DNA from: Thecamonas trahens ATCC 50062
Taxonomy: Eukaryota; Apusozoa; Apusomonadida; Apusomonadidae
Direction of reading: 5' to 3'
Assembly: GCF_000142905.1 (NCBI RefSeq)
Contig: NW_013657668.1
Location: 48,492 to 112,491 of the forward strand
Length of the DNA stretch: 64,000 nt
The position numbers were made by a program, and so were the translations under genes. Of this stretch, positions 19,810-30,254 are shown piece by piece. The first letter of the stretch is position 1. Each line of letters starts with the position of its first letter. The notes beneath the pieces are model-generated. The model made no database searches, was not told the DNA's origin, and saw only the letters and a program-made list of their open reading frames with translations.

Positions 19810-22800
19810 AGCTGCCGAGCCCGAGCCAGCTGCCGAGCCCAAGCCAGCTGCCGGGTAATCGCCCGAACCACCGCTGGCCGAACTGTCTTCTGACTGGCCA
19901 CCATGACTTGCATCTAGATCGCCATCATCCGACCGGCCACCGTCAGAATCGCGGGAGCTTCCGCTACCAGAGCCACTCCCAGAGCCACTCCCAGAGCCAC
20001 TCCCAGAGCCACTCCCGGAGCCACTCCCGGAGCCACTCCCGGAGCCACTCCCGGAGCCACTCCCGGAGCCACTCCCGGAGCCACTCTGGGTGCCACTGCC
20101 GGCACCGCTCGGGAAGCGGGAGATCTCCTCACCAGACGGGCCGGCGTCGGCGAGACTGACCTGGAACGCCTCATCAGCTGCCCGCTCCGCATCGACAAGC
20201 GCGCGGGCGAGCGTGATGTCACGGCCCATCGATGGGTCCGATCCGACAAGTGTTGATCTGACCTGCGTGGCGTCGTCCCGGGACACCGGCGACTGTCGCG
20301 GGTGCAGTGCGTACGGCATGCTCATCTTGCGCAGCGGCTGCGCCGCCCGCAGAGCCTCGTGCCGCATGTGCGGCCGCGACCGCGATCGGATCAGGCTCTG
20401 CGTAAGCGACACCATCGACGACCGCCGCTTCGCCCGGACCGAGGTGAGGAACTTGCGCGGCTCCTGCATCGGCCGCAGTGACCGCTTAACAAGCAGCACG
20501 TTGATCGAGTCAAAGAGCGAGGTAGCCGCATCAAACATGCCCTCGTCGGCTTCCTCCAGCGCAAGCATGCTCACCAACGAGCCCGAGGCAAGTAGACCTG
20601 GCGGCCCAACGCTGGCCGCCTGCTCGCCCTCGCTCTCGGTTCCGCTCGAGACAAACGATTCACCGTCCTCATCCCCACTGCCCAGCCCGAGCTCGTCCTT
20701 GGACATGTTGATCGAGTCGATGAGCTCGAGCTCGGTTTGTGTCGACCTCAGCGGAGCCGCCACCGGCGCAGTGCCCTCGCTCGCATCCCCACCGCCTGCT
20801 TCGGCCGACCGCGACAAGCTCATCACCGTCTCTTTCTCCACAGCCATGATCTCTTCGCAGAGCTTGGTCAGCTTCTCCGACAGCAGCCGCGCAGCAGCCT
20901 GCAGCTCGGCCGCGCCGTCGTTCGGCTCGACCTCGGCAATGGCTGCCGCCGGTGGAATGACTGTGTTCACCACTCCAGGCATGATGTCGTCGAGGTTGCC
21001 AATCGTGCTCATCATGCCCGCGACAAGCGTTGACTGCGCGCTCGAGTCCGCTCGTGTTCCGATGTCCAGTAGCAGCTTCAGCAGCGCGTCGACAGACTGC
21101 TGCATCTTGCCCACACCTTGCGACGCCACCGTCAGTCGCTCGTGCGCGAGCTGGCGCTCGCGATCCTCCTGCTCCAGCAGCGCACACGACGCTTCCTCAA
21201 AGTACTGCTGGAAGACCGTCATGGTCTCGGCCACTCGCCGCCTCTCCTCTTCAAGTGCAGTCGTCATCATCCGCAGCTCGCCCGGTGAAAGCTCACCGTT
21301 GTCAAACTCGCCTTCGCTCTCGCTCTCGCCCGCAATCGCGCCTTCGGCGCCCTCACTCGTCACCAGCAACAAGCCCGGCGTCTGCTTCAGCGGCGTTGAC
21401 ACAATGCCGCTCTGCGGCACCGGTGGCAGTAGCTCGCAGCTGACGTCTGTCTCCATGCTCAGTCCGCCGTCACCGTCATCGCCTCCAACCCGCATCACAG
21501 ACTCCATGTCAAAGCAGCCGCACAGCTTGGCCTCGACGCCCACGCTCACTTGCTCCATCCCGGCGTCGGCGGGCGGGGTGTCTGGCAACACAATTTCGGC
21601 CTCACCGAGCTGTGGCAAATGCTCTTCCATCGCGCGCTCGTGCAATAGCGCCACATGCTTTGCGAGTGCCGCGTTGTGGATCGCAGCCGCAGCGTACGAC
21701 GGCTCGTCATTCGTGTCAGACGCCGCGTCGCCGAGTGCCGCTTCCAGCTCGCCAATCTGCTGCCGCAGCACATGTTCATCGGTGTCCACAGGCAGCTCAC
21801 TCTCTGGCACGCCACTAGCCCACGCCCCGAGCTCGTCTGCCAGCACAGCAGACTGAGTCGCCAGCGCTGCCTGCCGCTCCGCCGCCCCACTTGCCTGGCG
21901 GACCTGCAGCTCGGCGCCGAGCATCCGCGCACGCGAAGAGAGCTGGCGGCAAACGAGCGTCTCGGCATGGTCCGGTCCCTGACGACGGCTGCGCGCCATC
22001 TGCACCTGTCGCAACAGCTGCTCGTTGTGGCGGGTCAAGGCAGCGATGCGGCCGGTTGTCCGACCCCGCGCCCGCGCCTCTGCCAGGCTCGACGTCAGGT
22101 CACGGACCTGGGCCCGCAGCTGGTGGGTCGCCGTGTCGCCGGCTTTGGGATGTAGCTCCAGGAGTTGCATCTCCTCGCTCAGCGCTGCCGAGTGGTACCG
22201 AATCGCCGGACCAATATCGCCTGTCTCATCGAGCACCAGAGCTTCGATCTGAGTCGTCATGGCGGCAAGCTGCTCGCGGAGCACAGTGTTGATCTCCGCT
22301 GCCGCCTGTGCGGTCGACGTCGCGGTGCCCTCACAGCTCGCCTCGTTCCCATTACAATCGCGCACCGCAAGTGGCGGTAGGTCGACCAAGTTGACTTGCA
22401 CAGCCTTGGACTCGGTTCCGACTCGCCTGACGGTCTTGACCCGTCGCCGGGTCCGTGACTTGGTCGGCGATGGCGACGGCGTCGGTACCAGTTCGGGCGC
22501 TGGCGGAGGCACGGCTGAGCCTTCAGTCGTCCCACCCACGGCCGACCGTGCGGGGGGTTCTGCGTCGTCGTCGGCCGCAAGCTCGCGCATAGCTGCCACA
22601 ATCGCGCCGATGTCGCCAGTCTGCGCAAGCATAATGTCGGACGCAGCCTTGAGTGGGTTACCAAGCAGCGAAAGCTCCTTGAGTTTGTGCAGCGATCCGA
22701 GCTCGAGCGGAATGGCCTCCAGGGTGTTGAACGATATGTCGAGCGTGATGAGGCTCTTGAGCGCAACCGTCCACGGGGGAAGCTTGCGGAATCTATTAGC

Positions 22801-23361
22801 CCCGAGCTGGAGGCCGCGAAGCCGAGTCAGATACGCCATCGATGGCGGCAGCGTCTCCAATGCATTGCCACGGCAGTAGAGCCACTCTAGCGACGGGAGC
22901 TTGTCAAAGACGTCCGGCAGCGACCGCAGTGCGTTGTGGTTGAGGTTGAGTCGCGTGAGAAACGAGAGCTCACCAAAGGCGACCGGAAGCTCGGTCAGCA
23001 TGTTTGACGCGAGGTTGAGATCCTCGGCGTGCTTGATGAACACAATGAGGCTCGGCTCGAGCTTGGCCAGCCCGTGGCTGCGGAGCGAGATCTTCCCTGT
23101 CTGGACCGACATCGCTGCATCAAGCGTGGCGTACACCTTGTCTCGCGACTTGTCGGCCACTTTGCCGCCCGACAGCACCCGCCGTCGCTTGGCCATCTCG
23201 GCGGAGAACCGTCGCCTTGCTCGCCCGGCAGCCAGCTTCCACTCGTGATGCTGCGGATGCAAATGTGACGAGACCGGAAGCCCGCCAGCATCGTCCGCAA
23301 CATCACCGGCGCCCTCGCGGCTCTTCTGCGGCGAGCGGCCGGGCGATACGCTTCCGCCCAT
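19672..23361 (-). CDS. Leucine-rich-repeat/coiled-coil protein with C-terminal Gly-Ser repeats
   Basis: About 1,229 residues from the ATG at 23361. After a basic region come about six typical 23-residue LRRs (about 22510-23060; LTRLNLNHNALRSLPDVF, LEWLYCRGNALETLPPSM, LITLDISFNTLEAIPLEL) with a C-terminal cap. A long Glu/Ala/Gln-rich coiled-coil-like middle follows, and a tail made almost only of Gly-Ser dipeptides and GSAA units ends the protein. The LRRs resemble the short SHOC2/RSU1/scribble-type class used in signalling scaffolds. The N-terminus is uncertain: the frame stays open to 23913 with a hydrophobic stretch (LAVPSVLLVASVLSVLVAAQV), and an overlapping frame encodes an Arg/Ser-rich peptide, so a spliced upstream exon is possible. 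No enzyme domain is visible. Confidence 0.75.
19712..19853. repeat. GAGCCC/AGCTGCC hexamer array (Gly-Ser/Ala-Ala codons)
   Basis: A six-base GAGCCC unit is repeated in blocks, separated by AGCTGCC spacers, and encodes (GS)n-AA on the minus strand in the tail of the LRR gene. Confidence 0.9.
19966..20090. repeat. 12-bp tandem repeat encoding Gly-Ser-Gly-Ser
   Basis: About ten copies of a 12-bp unit (CCAGAGCCACTC or CCGGAGCCACTC on the plus strand) lie in the coding tail of the LRR gene. The first copies carry A and the later ones G at the same position, which suggests two rounds of expansion. Confidence 0.9.
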
Positions 23362-23931
23362 GGCTCTGATCCACATCACGACCTGCGACTCGCGAGTAGC
23401 TCCGCCACAGCCTCTGGCATCGTCCGGTGCTTGCCCACCCCCCACCCGCGCCTGCGCCCGCGCCCGCACTTGAGCCGCCACCAACACCGACAGAACCGAC
23501 GCCACCAACAGCACTGACGGTACGGCGAGTCTTCTTGTAGCCCTGCATACTCTGTGAGCTGTTGTGAAGCTCGCTCCGACCGCTCCGCTTCCTCCGACCG
23601 CTCCGCTCGCTCCGCCGCCGCTTGCCCGCCAGCTCGCTGCGTCGCGAGCTGTGGCGGTGCGAACGGGAGCGCTGTTGATGCTCTCCACTCGGGCTCTCGT
23701 CGTAGACGTCATCCCGGGCCCGAGCAGTACGCGACTGTGTGTGGGACATGGACATGACGTGGCCTCGTGGAGACGAGTGGCACGCCCTGCCTGCGCGAAC
23801 GCTCGCAGTTGGCGGCGGTCGGGGCCCGAGCGGTTCGTGGCGCTGCACAAAGCGCGATGATGGGGATTCGTTTTCATTCCGGCTACTTGTCTTGCGCTCA
23901 CTCGCAAAGACACAACACAGAGGCACGCGCA

Positions 23932-25024
23932 TCAGTCGTCATCAGACGACGAGTCGTCGTCGGAGGACTCGGCCGTCGCTATTGCGAGCGCCGAGTCGCG
24001 CAGCTCGGCCGGGACGAGCTGGTGGCGGCCGCCTGAGGCGCGGCAGACCCACGAGAGCTCAAGCTCGTACTCCTTGTCCTTGTCCGAGTCGTGGACAGAG
24101 TGAATCATCTTGGCGATCTCAACAACAGCCTCCTCACAGGTCATCGACTCGAGGTCAAGCTTCTCGATGTCGGTCTTGCACGCGGCCTTGCCCTTGCCGA
24201 CGGCAACGCCAAAGTAGCCGTACGCCTCGCCGGACGGCTGGATCATGTACAGCTGCGGGCCCGCGGCCTCGGTCCACGAGCCGAGGAGCAGGGCACAGCC
24301 GAACGGGCGCACACCGCCGTACAGCGTGTAGACTTGCGCAAACGAGGCCAGCCGCTCAGTGAGGACCTTGACCGAGATCTCCTCGCCGTACGTCGACTTC
24401 CACGCGTTTGCCTCCTGGTTACCGCGGTTGATGAGCGCCCGTGCGTCGGCCACAAGGCCCGACGACGCGACTCCAATGTGCCGGCCAATGGTCGACACCC
24501 GACGGTTCGAGCCGTGCAGGAGCATCGGCGAGATGAGGAGCTTCTCCACCCCAAACACCACCCCATCCGAGACGCGAATGCCCACCGCAGTGCCCGAGTT
24601 GTCCACAGCCTTGGACGCGTACTCCACCTGGAACACCCGCCCGTCCGGCGAATACGTCGTCGACGAGAGGTCGTACTACACATTCCCACAGCATCCGCAT
24701 CACATCCCGCATGCCCACCCTCGTCCCCTCGTTAGTCCTTTCCCTCTCTATCCCGCGTGCCAGACCGAGTGCGACCTGTCGGCCGAATCGGCCGCACCCG
24801 CCGAAAGACCTCGCCAGCTGCTCCCCTTCCCCCCTCCCCTCCCCTCCCCTCCCCCATCCCCCCCATCCCCCCCATCCCCCCCCATCCCTCCCCCCTCCTC
24901 CCCCCCCACTACCATTTCCTCCTCCAACCCCTCATTCTTTCCTCCCACACTTCCCCAGCGTTTGCCGAGGTAGCCACGTTCTTCACCGAGCAAGTGTGAA
25001 ACGGGAGCGACCTGCCACCAAAGC

Positions 25025-25086
<62 letters not shown>

Positions 25087-25167
25087 CACTCGCCCCCCCC
25101 CCCTCCCTCCCTCCCTCCAAACCCATCCAACTCATGCACAGCGTACCCCAGTTCCAATAGAAGACAT
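23932..25167 (-). CDS. PSMA3: 20S proteasome subunit alpha type-3
   Basis: Two exons: 25167-25147 (21 nt, MSSIGTG) and 24675-23932. The intron 24676-25146 (471 bp) has donor GTACGC and acceptor GTGTAG and holds poly-C and (CCAG)n tracts. The 254-residue product begins MSSIGTGYDLSSTTYSPDGR and continues VFQVEYA, the proteasome alpha signature that gates the 20S pore. Further landmarks are GVEKLLISPMLL, RPFGCALLLGSW, SGEAYGYFGVAVGKGK and the acidic tail DDDSSSDDD, the last typical of alpha-3 and a known CK2-type region in the family. Length matches human PSMA3 (255). It is divergent from the LIM gene with only about 240 bp between start codons. Confidence 0.96.
25023..25086. repeat. (CCAG)n tetranucleotide repeat in PSMA3 intron
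   Basis: About 16 perfect CCAG units lie inside the first intron of the proteasome alpha-3 gene. The array creates many AG dinucleotides only on the plus strand, so it offers no false acceptors to the minus-strand transcript. Confidence 0.95.
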
Positions 25168-25306
25168 GGTGAGAGAGGAGAGAGCGGTGCCAATGGCAAT
25201 GGTAGCGCGGCCAGTGCGAAAGCTCACCTCCTCTCGCACTCGCTCACCTCTTCCTCGACCTGGCTGCTCCTTTGGTTGATACTCTGGTTGTCGCTTTGGC
25301 TTTTTG

Positions 25307-25345
25307 ACAATGATCGGCCAATGATCGGTCAATGACAGTCATTGG
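25307..25345. promoter_or_regulatory. Three CAATGATCGG-type direct repeats plus inverted CCAAT in a divergent promoter
   Basis: Three near-identical 11-bp units in a row (CAATGATCGGC, CAATGATCGGT, CAATGACAGTC) end in a TCATTGG that mirrors the CCAATGA at 25318-25324. They lie between the PSMA3 start (25167, minus) and the LIM-protein start (25407, plus). CCAAT-type sites in both orientations fit a shared bidirectional promoter. The binding factor is unknown; this is inferred from position and repetition only. Confidence 0.45.
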
Positions 25346-25406
25346 GCTTCGTCTTGGACCATTCATTCGCACTGTGGCACGCTTCTCGCTTGAATTCACC
25401 TGAAAC

Positions 25407-26217
25407 ATGGCGTCGACTTGCCACGGCTGCACGCAGGCTCTGGAGGGGGCGTACGCAATAGGGAGGAGAGGAAGGAAGGGGGGAGGGAAGGGGGAAGGCA
25501 GGGGGGGGGGGGGGAGGAATGCGGAGAAGGGGGAGGAGGAGGGGGAACAGGCATATAGCTTACATGTGATGGACGTGGTGGTGATGGCGGTGGCGGTGGC
25601 GGTGGCGGTGGCGATGATCGGTGGCCGGGGCTCTCTGCTTGTTACGCAGATACATCACGGCGCTGGACGCCTCGTGGCACAATGAGTGCTTCAAATGCGG
25701 ACACTGTGGCAGTCAGTTTGCATCGGGCCAGTTTACTGTGGCCGATGGCAAACCGTTTTGCAACGTGGCCTGCGCCAACGGGAAGGACTCGCTGGCGTGT
25801 GCTGCCTGCGGCGAGCCGGCAACCGAGGGCGCGGTGGTGACGGCTGGGGAGGATACCTACCACAAGGCATGCTTTGTCTGCCGGACGTGCTCGGCGGAGC
25901 TGGGCGTGTCGTATGTGACGTCGGCCGGGCGCAAGTTCTGCAACCAGACGTGCTTTGAGAACGCACCCGAGATGACGCCCGAGGAGATCAAGTCCAAGGC
26001 TTCCGAGGTCACCGACAGTGGCGTCAAGCCGATTCAGAAGCTCGAGCCCATCGCCCTTGCCGGCGTCTCATCTGATGCCGAGGTCGCCCAGCTCGCCGCC
26101 GCCAAGGCCGCCGAGGTCGAAGCGGCCGGCGGCGACAACAGTCTCGCAGCCATGCGCAAGAACATGCTCGCCGACGCGCTGGCTAAGGAGCAGGAGCAGG
26201 AGCAGGCGCAAGCTTAG
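25407..26217 (+). CDS. Two-LIM-domain protein
   Basis: Two exons: 25407-25450 (44 nt) and 25650-26217. The intron 25451-25649 (199 bp) has donor GTACGC and acceptor TACGCAG and contains a poly-G run and GGTGGC repeats. The 203-residue product starts MASTCHGCTQALEGAYITAL. LIM1 uses CHGC, HNECFKCGHC and FCNVAC-type ligands. LIM2 is CAACGEPATEG, HKACFVCRTC and FCNQTCF. A Glu/Ala-rich helical tail follows, ending in EQEQEQAQA. Small LIM-only proteins of this kind (CRP/LIM-actin class) usually bind the actin cytoskeleton or partner proteins. The specific ortholog is not recognised. Confidence 0.88.
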
Positions 26218-26459
26218 ACAGATTGTTCACAACCATACAACCATACAACTACTACCTACTACCATCTTGTTAAATCTCGCACCATCATGACCAGGCTCAT
26301 GACTACTACCACCACCACCACCACCACCGGCCACAGTCGGCCGACCGCCACCCCACCGGCAGAGACTACACGTCGCTCGCCGCACGCCCAATACCCAACT
26401 CCCAGCCTCCTCCCTCCCCCCCCCCCCCTCCCCCCCATACACGCACAGGTGAAGAAGCC

Positions 26460-27609
26460 ATGGCAAACAAAGAGGACGACACGGTCCAGCGGGAGATGGT
26501 CAAGGTGGTGGCGGACATGATGCGGTCTGCCGGCGACTCGGCGACGTCCGACTCGGAGGCTGTGGAGCTGATGCTGGACATTGCCCGCAAGTACATGCTG
26601 CAGCTGTTGAACAAGGCGGTAGGCACAGCTCAGCGGAATGGTGCAAGCAAGGTCTCGGTCGACGACGTGGTGTTTAGCACCCGTGGTGAGCCGGCTGTCC
26701 ACGCCCATGTGGCCTTCTTTCTCGACGCCAAGACCGCCAGGTCGCAGGCCGAGAAGGCTGGCCCGGGCGACGGTGATGGCGGCGACGGGGACGGTGACAT
26801 GGCACTGGGTGACGACGATGACGACGACGATGAGGCTGATGTCGGTGACGACGGCGAGAGCGAGGCTGATGACGATGGCGAAGACGACGACGACGAGGCC
26901 GAGGACGACGACGGCGGACACGAGTTGGTGACCGAGGAGATGGCCCAGAAGAAGGCTGCAGCGCTCGCTGCTGCACACAAGTCGCAGCGCAAGCGCAAGC
27001 GCAACACCCATACACTCATGTCGTTTGTGTATCAGCTCCCGCGGGACGCGCTCGAGTACACTGGCGTCCACCCCGACAAGATCGAGGCGAGCATCGACCG
27101 GGCGCTCGACATCCGCCACCTGTACCACCGCAAGCGGCTCAAGCAAGATGTCGAGCTGACCGAGGACCTCTCCAAGGAGGAGTACTTTGAGTTTGCCGAC
27201 TCGCGCAAGCAGTCGTTCTTCCGTGGCAGCCGGGAGCGCAAGCGTAACTTCCGGACCTGGCTCGCGCTCGCACGGTTTGGTATCAAGATGACCGATCCTG
27301 CGCTCGAGCTGGTGGCCCACCTCGGCCGTGAGCGGGTCCGCGACGTCACCCTCCTCGCGCTCGATGTCAAGGCTGTGGCCGACGCCGCAGCGGTCANNNN
27401 NNNNNNNNNNNNNNNNNNNNNNNNNNNNNNNNNNNNNNNNNNNNNNNNNNNNNNNNNNNNNNNNNNNNNNNNNNNNNNNNNNNNNNNNNNNNNNNNGCGC
27501 CGCGCCGCGGACCGGCGTCTTTGAAACGGTCGTTGCGCTTCAACCGCCGCACGTCCTGGAGGCCTTTCGCCGCATCCAGCAGCGCCAGCGCAAGGTGAGC
27601 CTCGTGTAG
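26460..27609 (+). CDS. SPT3: SPT3/SUPT3H-like SAGA subunit (interrupted by assembly gap)
   Basis: The N-terminal histone fold (about 10-85; REMVKVVADMMRSAGDSAT, then KVSVDDVVFS) is the TAF13/Spt3 type. An Asp-rich linker of about 60 residues follows. The second half carries the Spt3-specific block EEYFEFADSRKQSFFRG, then KRNFRTWLALARFGIKMTDPAL and the helix LGRERVRDVTLLALDVK, which parallels the C-terminal part of human SUPT3H. A 100-N gap (27397-27496) removes the region after AVADAAAV. The frame after it ends ALQPPHVLEAFRRIQQRQRK before the TAG at 27607, which looks like the true C-terminus; the number of missing codons is unknown. SPT3 helps SAGA deliver TBP to promoters. Confidence 0.82.
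27397..27496. other. Assembly gap (100 N)
   Basis: Exactly 100 N inside the SPT3 coding region. The round number suggests a gap of unknown size. Confidence 0.99.
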
Positions 27610-27666
27610 CGCAGCTGCGGTGCCTGCGGTAGGGTACTTCAATTAGCGGGTTGGGCCACGCGCGGC

Positions 27667-28359
27667 TCACTCGATGTCCATGGCGGCGCGATCGCGGGCA
27701 AACTCGGCGCGAGCGCTCGAGGCCGTTGGAACGGCCGTGAGCAATGCGGCGAGGGCCGGGCGGGCAGTGGTGAGCTTCTCGATCAGCTCGCGGAGCTCCA
27801 TGATCGACTCGACGGCGCCCGAGGTGAGGCGCGGAATGTCCTGGGTTTCGACCGCACGGGCCCGGGCGCCGGCCTTCATGGCGACGATCTGCTCAGAGAC
27901 GTACGAGAGGCGCTGGTTGGAGGATGTTGTAAGTTCGATTTCGGCCCGCATGATCTTGTTGCGGAAGCGGAGGCGGGCGGCGCGGCTACGGCGAGCCTCG
28001 AGCGCAGCGTCGAGTTCGGCCTCGTCGTCGTCGGTGTAGAGCTTGTTCGGCAGCTTGTATTCGGGTACATCAAACTCGCGCGGGACGTTGAAGATCTTGA
28101 GCAGGGCATACTTTTCAAACACCGCCAGGTTGGCATCCAGCGCCGACCTCAGCGCGTCGGCGTAGTCGTTGAGCGCCGTGGTGGCTGCGGCTGTGAGCTT
28201 GGCCTGGACTGACTCTGCCACGGCCTTCTTCCGGATGCGCTTGATGATGGCCGCCTCCATGGCGTCCACAGCATTGCACACATACTCGTTGACCATGTTG
28301 GTCACTGCGTCTGTCACCTCGAGCGGCGAGGTCTCGAAGAAGACCACGTTGCGGTTCAT
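27667..28359 (-). CDS. MIS12: MIS12-like kinetochore protein
   Basis: 230 residues, close to the MIS12 family length (about 205-290). The N-terminal head helices (FFETSPLEVTDAVTNMVNEY, then CNAVDAMEAAIIKRI) are followed by the characteristic stretch FEKYALLKIFNVPREFDVPE and then a long coiled coil (DDDEAELDAALEARRSRAARLRFRNKIMR). In MIS12/Mtw1 this stretch marks the turn from head domain to stalk of the Mis12 complex, which links inner centromere proteins to Ndc80 and Knl1. The call rests on pattern and helix order; overall identity to animal MIS12 is low, as is usual. The ATG at 28359 starts directly before the head; upstream in-frame sequence is Pro/His low complexity. Divergent to MinD. 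Confidence 0.7.
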   Translation of the reverse strand: MNRNVVFFETSPLEVTDAVTNMVNEYVCNAVDAMEAAIIKRIRKKAVAESVQAKLTAAATTALNDYADALRSALDANLAVFEKYALLKIFNVPREFDVPEYKLPNKLYTDDDEAELDAALEARRSRAARLRFRNKIMRAEIELTTSSNQRLSYVSEQIVAMKAGARARAVETQDIPRLTSGAVESIMELRELIEKLTTARPALAALLTAVPTASSARAEFARDRAAMDIE

Positions 28360-28973
28360 GGCCGGTCTTGGCGCCAACTGGCTGCCTGTGGCTGTGTGCG
28401 GTAGGGGGGGGGGGCGAGAGGGAGAGGGGAGGAAAGGAGGAGGAGGGGTTGTTGGATTAGGTGGCGGGTGTGTAGTGGTGGGCGTGGGCGTGGTGTGGTG
28501 GGCCGTGGGCCTGTGCGGGTGTGGGTGGGGGGGTGGGGGGGGGGCGAGGTGGAGGCGGTGGTCGTGATCGGGTACCACCAGATCGATCGGGCTTTGATCA
28601 AAGCCACAACAAAAGACGGCCAGCCCCTCCCTGCTTCCTCCCCGCATGTTTTTGATCGTGCCCATCGACGCTCACTTACTGCGCAACTGCAGACCGCACA
28701 TATACTGCACACCTCATGCACAAGCGCACGACTCGACGGGAGCCTGTGGGCACAGGTTAGATGAGGAAAACGGCGGGCGGCTGGCCGAGCTGGGGCGAAA
28801 AAAGGTCGTGGTTTCAGACTGCGGTGTGCCGGTGAACGCCGGTTTGGCGCCAAGACGGGCCCATGACGCGGCGAAGGAGCAGAGGGGAAGGAGGGGGGGG
28901 GACAGGGAGAGGACGAGGTCGGGAGGGAAGACCACCACACTTGCGCATTGTGAGAGCAGACTGAAGCAGAAGC
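28360..28973. other. Divergent intergenic region MIS12 / MinD
   Basis: 614 bp between two divergent start codons. It contains G-rich tracts near 28408 and 28526-28543 and no recognisable gene. Both promoters must lie here; no clear TATA-like motif was seen. Confidence 0.6.
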
Positions 28974-29918
28974 ATGCTGAACGGAGTGCGCGGAGCAATG
29001 AGGAGCAGCTGTGGGCTTACAGGGCTTGCAGGCTTGGGCCGTGTGGGGCTGGCGCGGGTCCATGCAGCGGCGCGCAAGGTGAAGGGCGGCGACGGCGGCG
29101 AGGGCGAGGGCCGTGTGGTGGTGGTCACGTCGGGCAAGGGCGGAGTGGGCAAGACCACGACGTCGGCATCGATGGCGTACCGGCTGGCGGAGCTCGGGCA
29201 CAAGACGGTGGCCATCGACTTTGACATCGGCCTGCGCAACCTCGACTTGCACCTCGGCATGGAGCGCCGGGTGGTCTTCGACTTTGTCAACGTCCTGCAG
29301 GGCGAGGCAGAGCTCCGGCAGGCACTGATCAAGGATCGCCGCAACGACAACCTGTATGTGCTTGCGGCGTCGCAGACGCGTGACAAGACTGCGCTCACGC
29401 TCGAGGGCGTCGAGAAGGTCATCAACCAGCTCAAGCAGCAGTTTGACTATGTTCTCTGCGACTCGCCGGCAGGCATTGAGTCTGGTGCGCACCACGCCAT
29501 GTACTTTGCCGACGAGGCCATTGTGTGCACAAACCCGGAGCTGTCGTCTGTGCGCGACTCGGACAAGATGATCGGCCTGCTGGCGTCCAAGTCCAAGCGC
29601 GCCGCCGACGGCCGCGAGCCCATCGACGCGTACCTGCTCATCACTCGGTACGAGCCTGAGCGGGTCGCTGACGCCAACATGCTCTCGGTCTCGGACATTT
29701 CCGAGATGCTTGGCATCCCGCTCCTTGGCGTCATCCCCAACTCTGAGGCCGTCCTCACCTCGACCAACCTCGGCCAGCCCGTCGTCATGCAGGATCCCAA
29801 CGAGGTTGACTGCTCCGGCGCCTTCCGCGACTTTGTTGACCGCTTCCTCGGCAAGGATATCCCTCTTCGCTTCCTCGAGCCCAAGAAGAAGGGTTTCCTC
29901 TCCAAGCTCTTCAGCTGA
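28974..29918 (+). CDS. MinD: Mitochondrial-type septum-site determining ATPase MinD
   Basis: 314 residues, against about 270 in bacteria. The extra N-terminus (about 1-46) is rich in Arg, Ser, Ala and Gly without acidic residues until position 40, as in a mitochondrial presequence. The deviant Walker A SGKGGVGKTT (Lys60 in GKT, signature Lys55) is followed by switch I FDIGLRNLDLHLG, and the Walker B-type CDSPAGIESGA. The C-terminus KKKGFLSKLFS is the amphipathic membrane-targeting helix found in bacterial MinD. In bacteria MinD with MinC and MinE positions the FtsZ ring; some protists retain the set for mitochondrial division. No MinC, MinE or FtsZ lies in this window. Confidence 0.93.
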   Translation: MLNGVRGAMRSSCGLTGLAGLGRVGLARVHAAARKVKGGDGGEGEGRVVVVTSGKGGVGKTTTSASMAYRLAELGHKTVAIDFDIGLRNLDLHLGMERRVVFDFVNVLQGEAELRQALIKDRRNDNLYVLAASQTRDKTALTLEGVEKVINQLKQQFDYVLCDSPAGIESGAHHAMYFADEAIVCTNPELSSVRDSDKMIGLLASKSKRAADGREPIDAYLLITRYEPERVADANMLSVSDISEMLGIPLLGVIPNSEAVLTSTNLGQPVVMQDPNEVDCSGAFRDFVDRFLGKDIPLRFLEPKKKGFLSKLFS

Positions 29919-30254
29919 TGAGGCCGGAGAAAAGCGTAGCTCTAAATCCATTGTACTCTGCATCCACCCAACCCCGTGCATCCGCCACTGCACCTTGCAT
30001 CCACCCGATCCCCCGCATCCACCATTGCATCTTGCATCCATCCGTTCTCCCGCATTTACTGCATCTTCCCATCCCCCCTCCTCCCCCCCTTCCCCCCTTC
30101 CACCGCCGCGACACGTGCAGCGCGGCCAATTCGGTTTCTCTCAGCTGTCAACGGCCGCACCGGCGGCACACACCCGCCCCCGCCCCCCCTCCGCCCCTCC
30201 CCCCTCCCTTCCTCTCCCCCACCTCACCCACGCCCCACCACCCCACGGCGTACC
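29919..30254. repeat. Degenerate GCATCCACC-type short repeats between MinD and the next gene
   Basis: About 29955-30070 has seven or so imperfect copies of a GCATCCACC/GCATCTTGCATCC motif. A C-rich stretch runs up to the start codon at 30255. No gene is seen. Confidence 0.6.

Noticed and set aside
20090-21856. 588-codon open frame on the plus strand
   Set aside because: Antisense to the LRR/coiled-coil gene; Ser-rich mirror of its Glu/Ala codons.
25023-25086. CCAG array as a possible CRISPR-like or regulatory repeat
   Set aside because: A simple tetranucleotide repeat without spacers, inside a spliced intron.
28974-29918. MinD as bacterial contamination
   Set aside because: It sits between MIS12 and clearly eukaryotic genes in continuous sequence, shares their GC and codon style, and has an N-terminal presequence.
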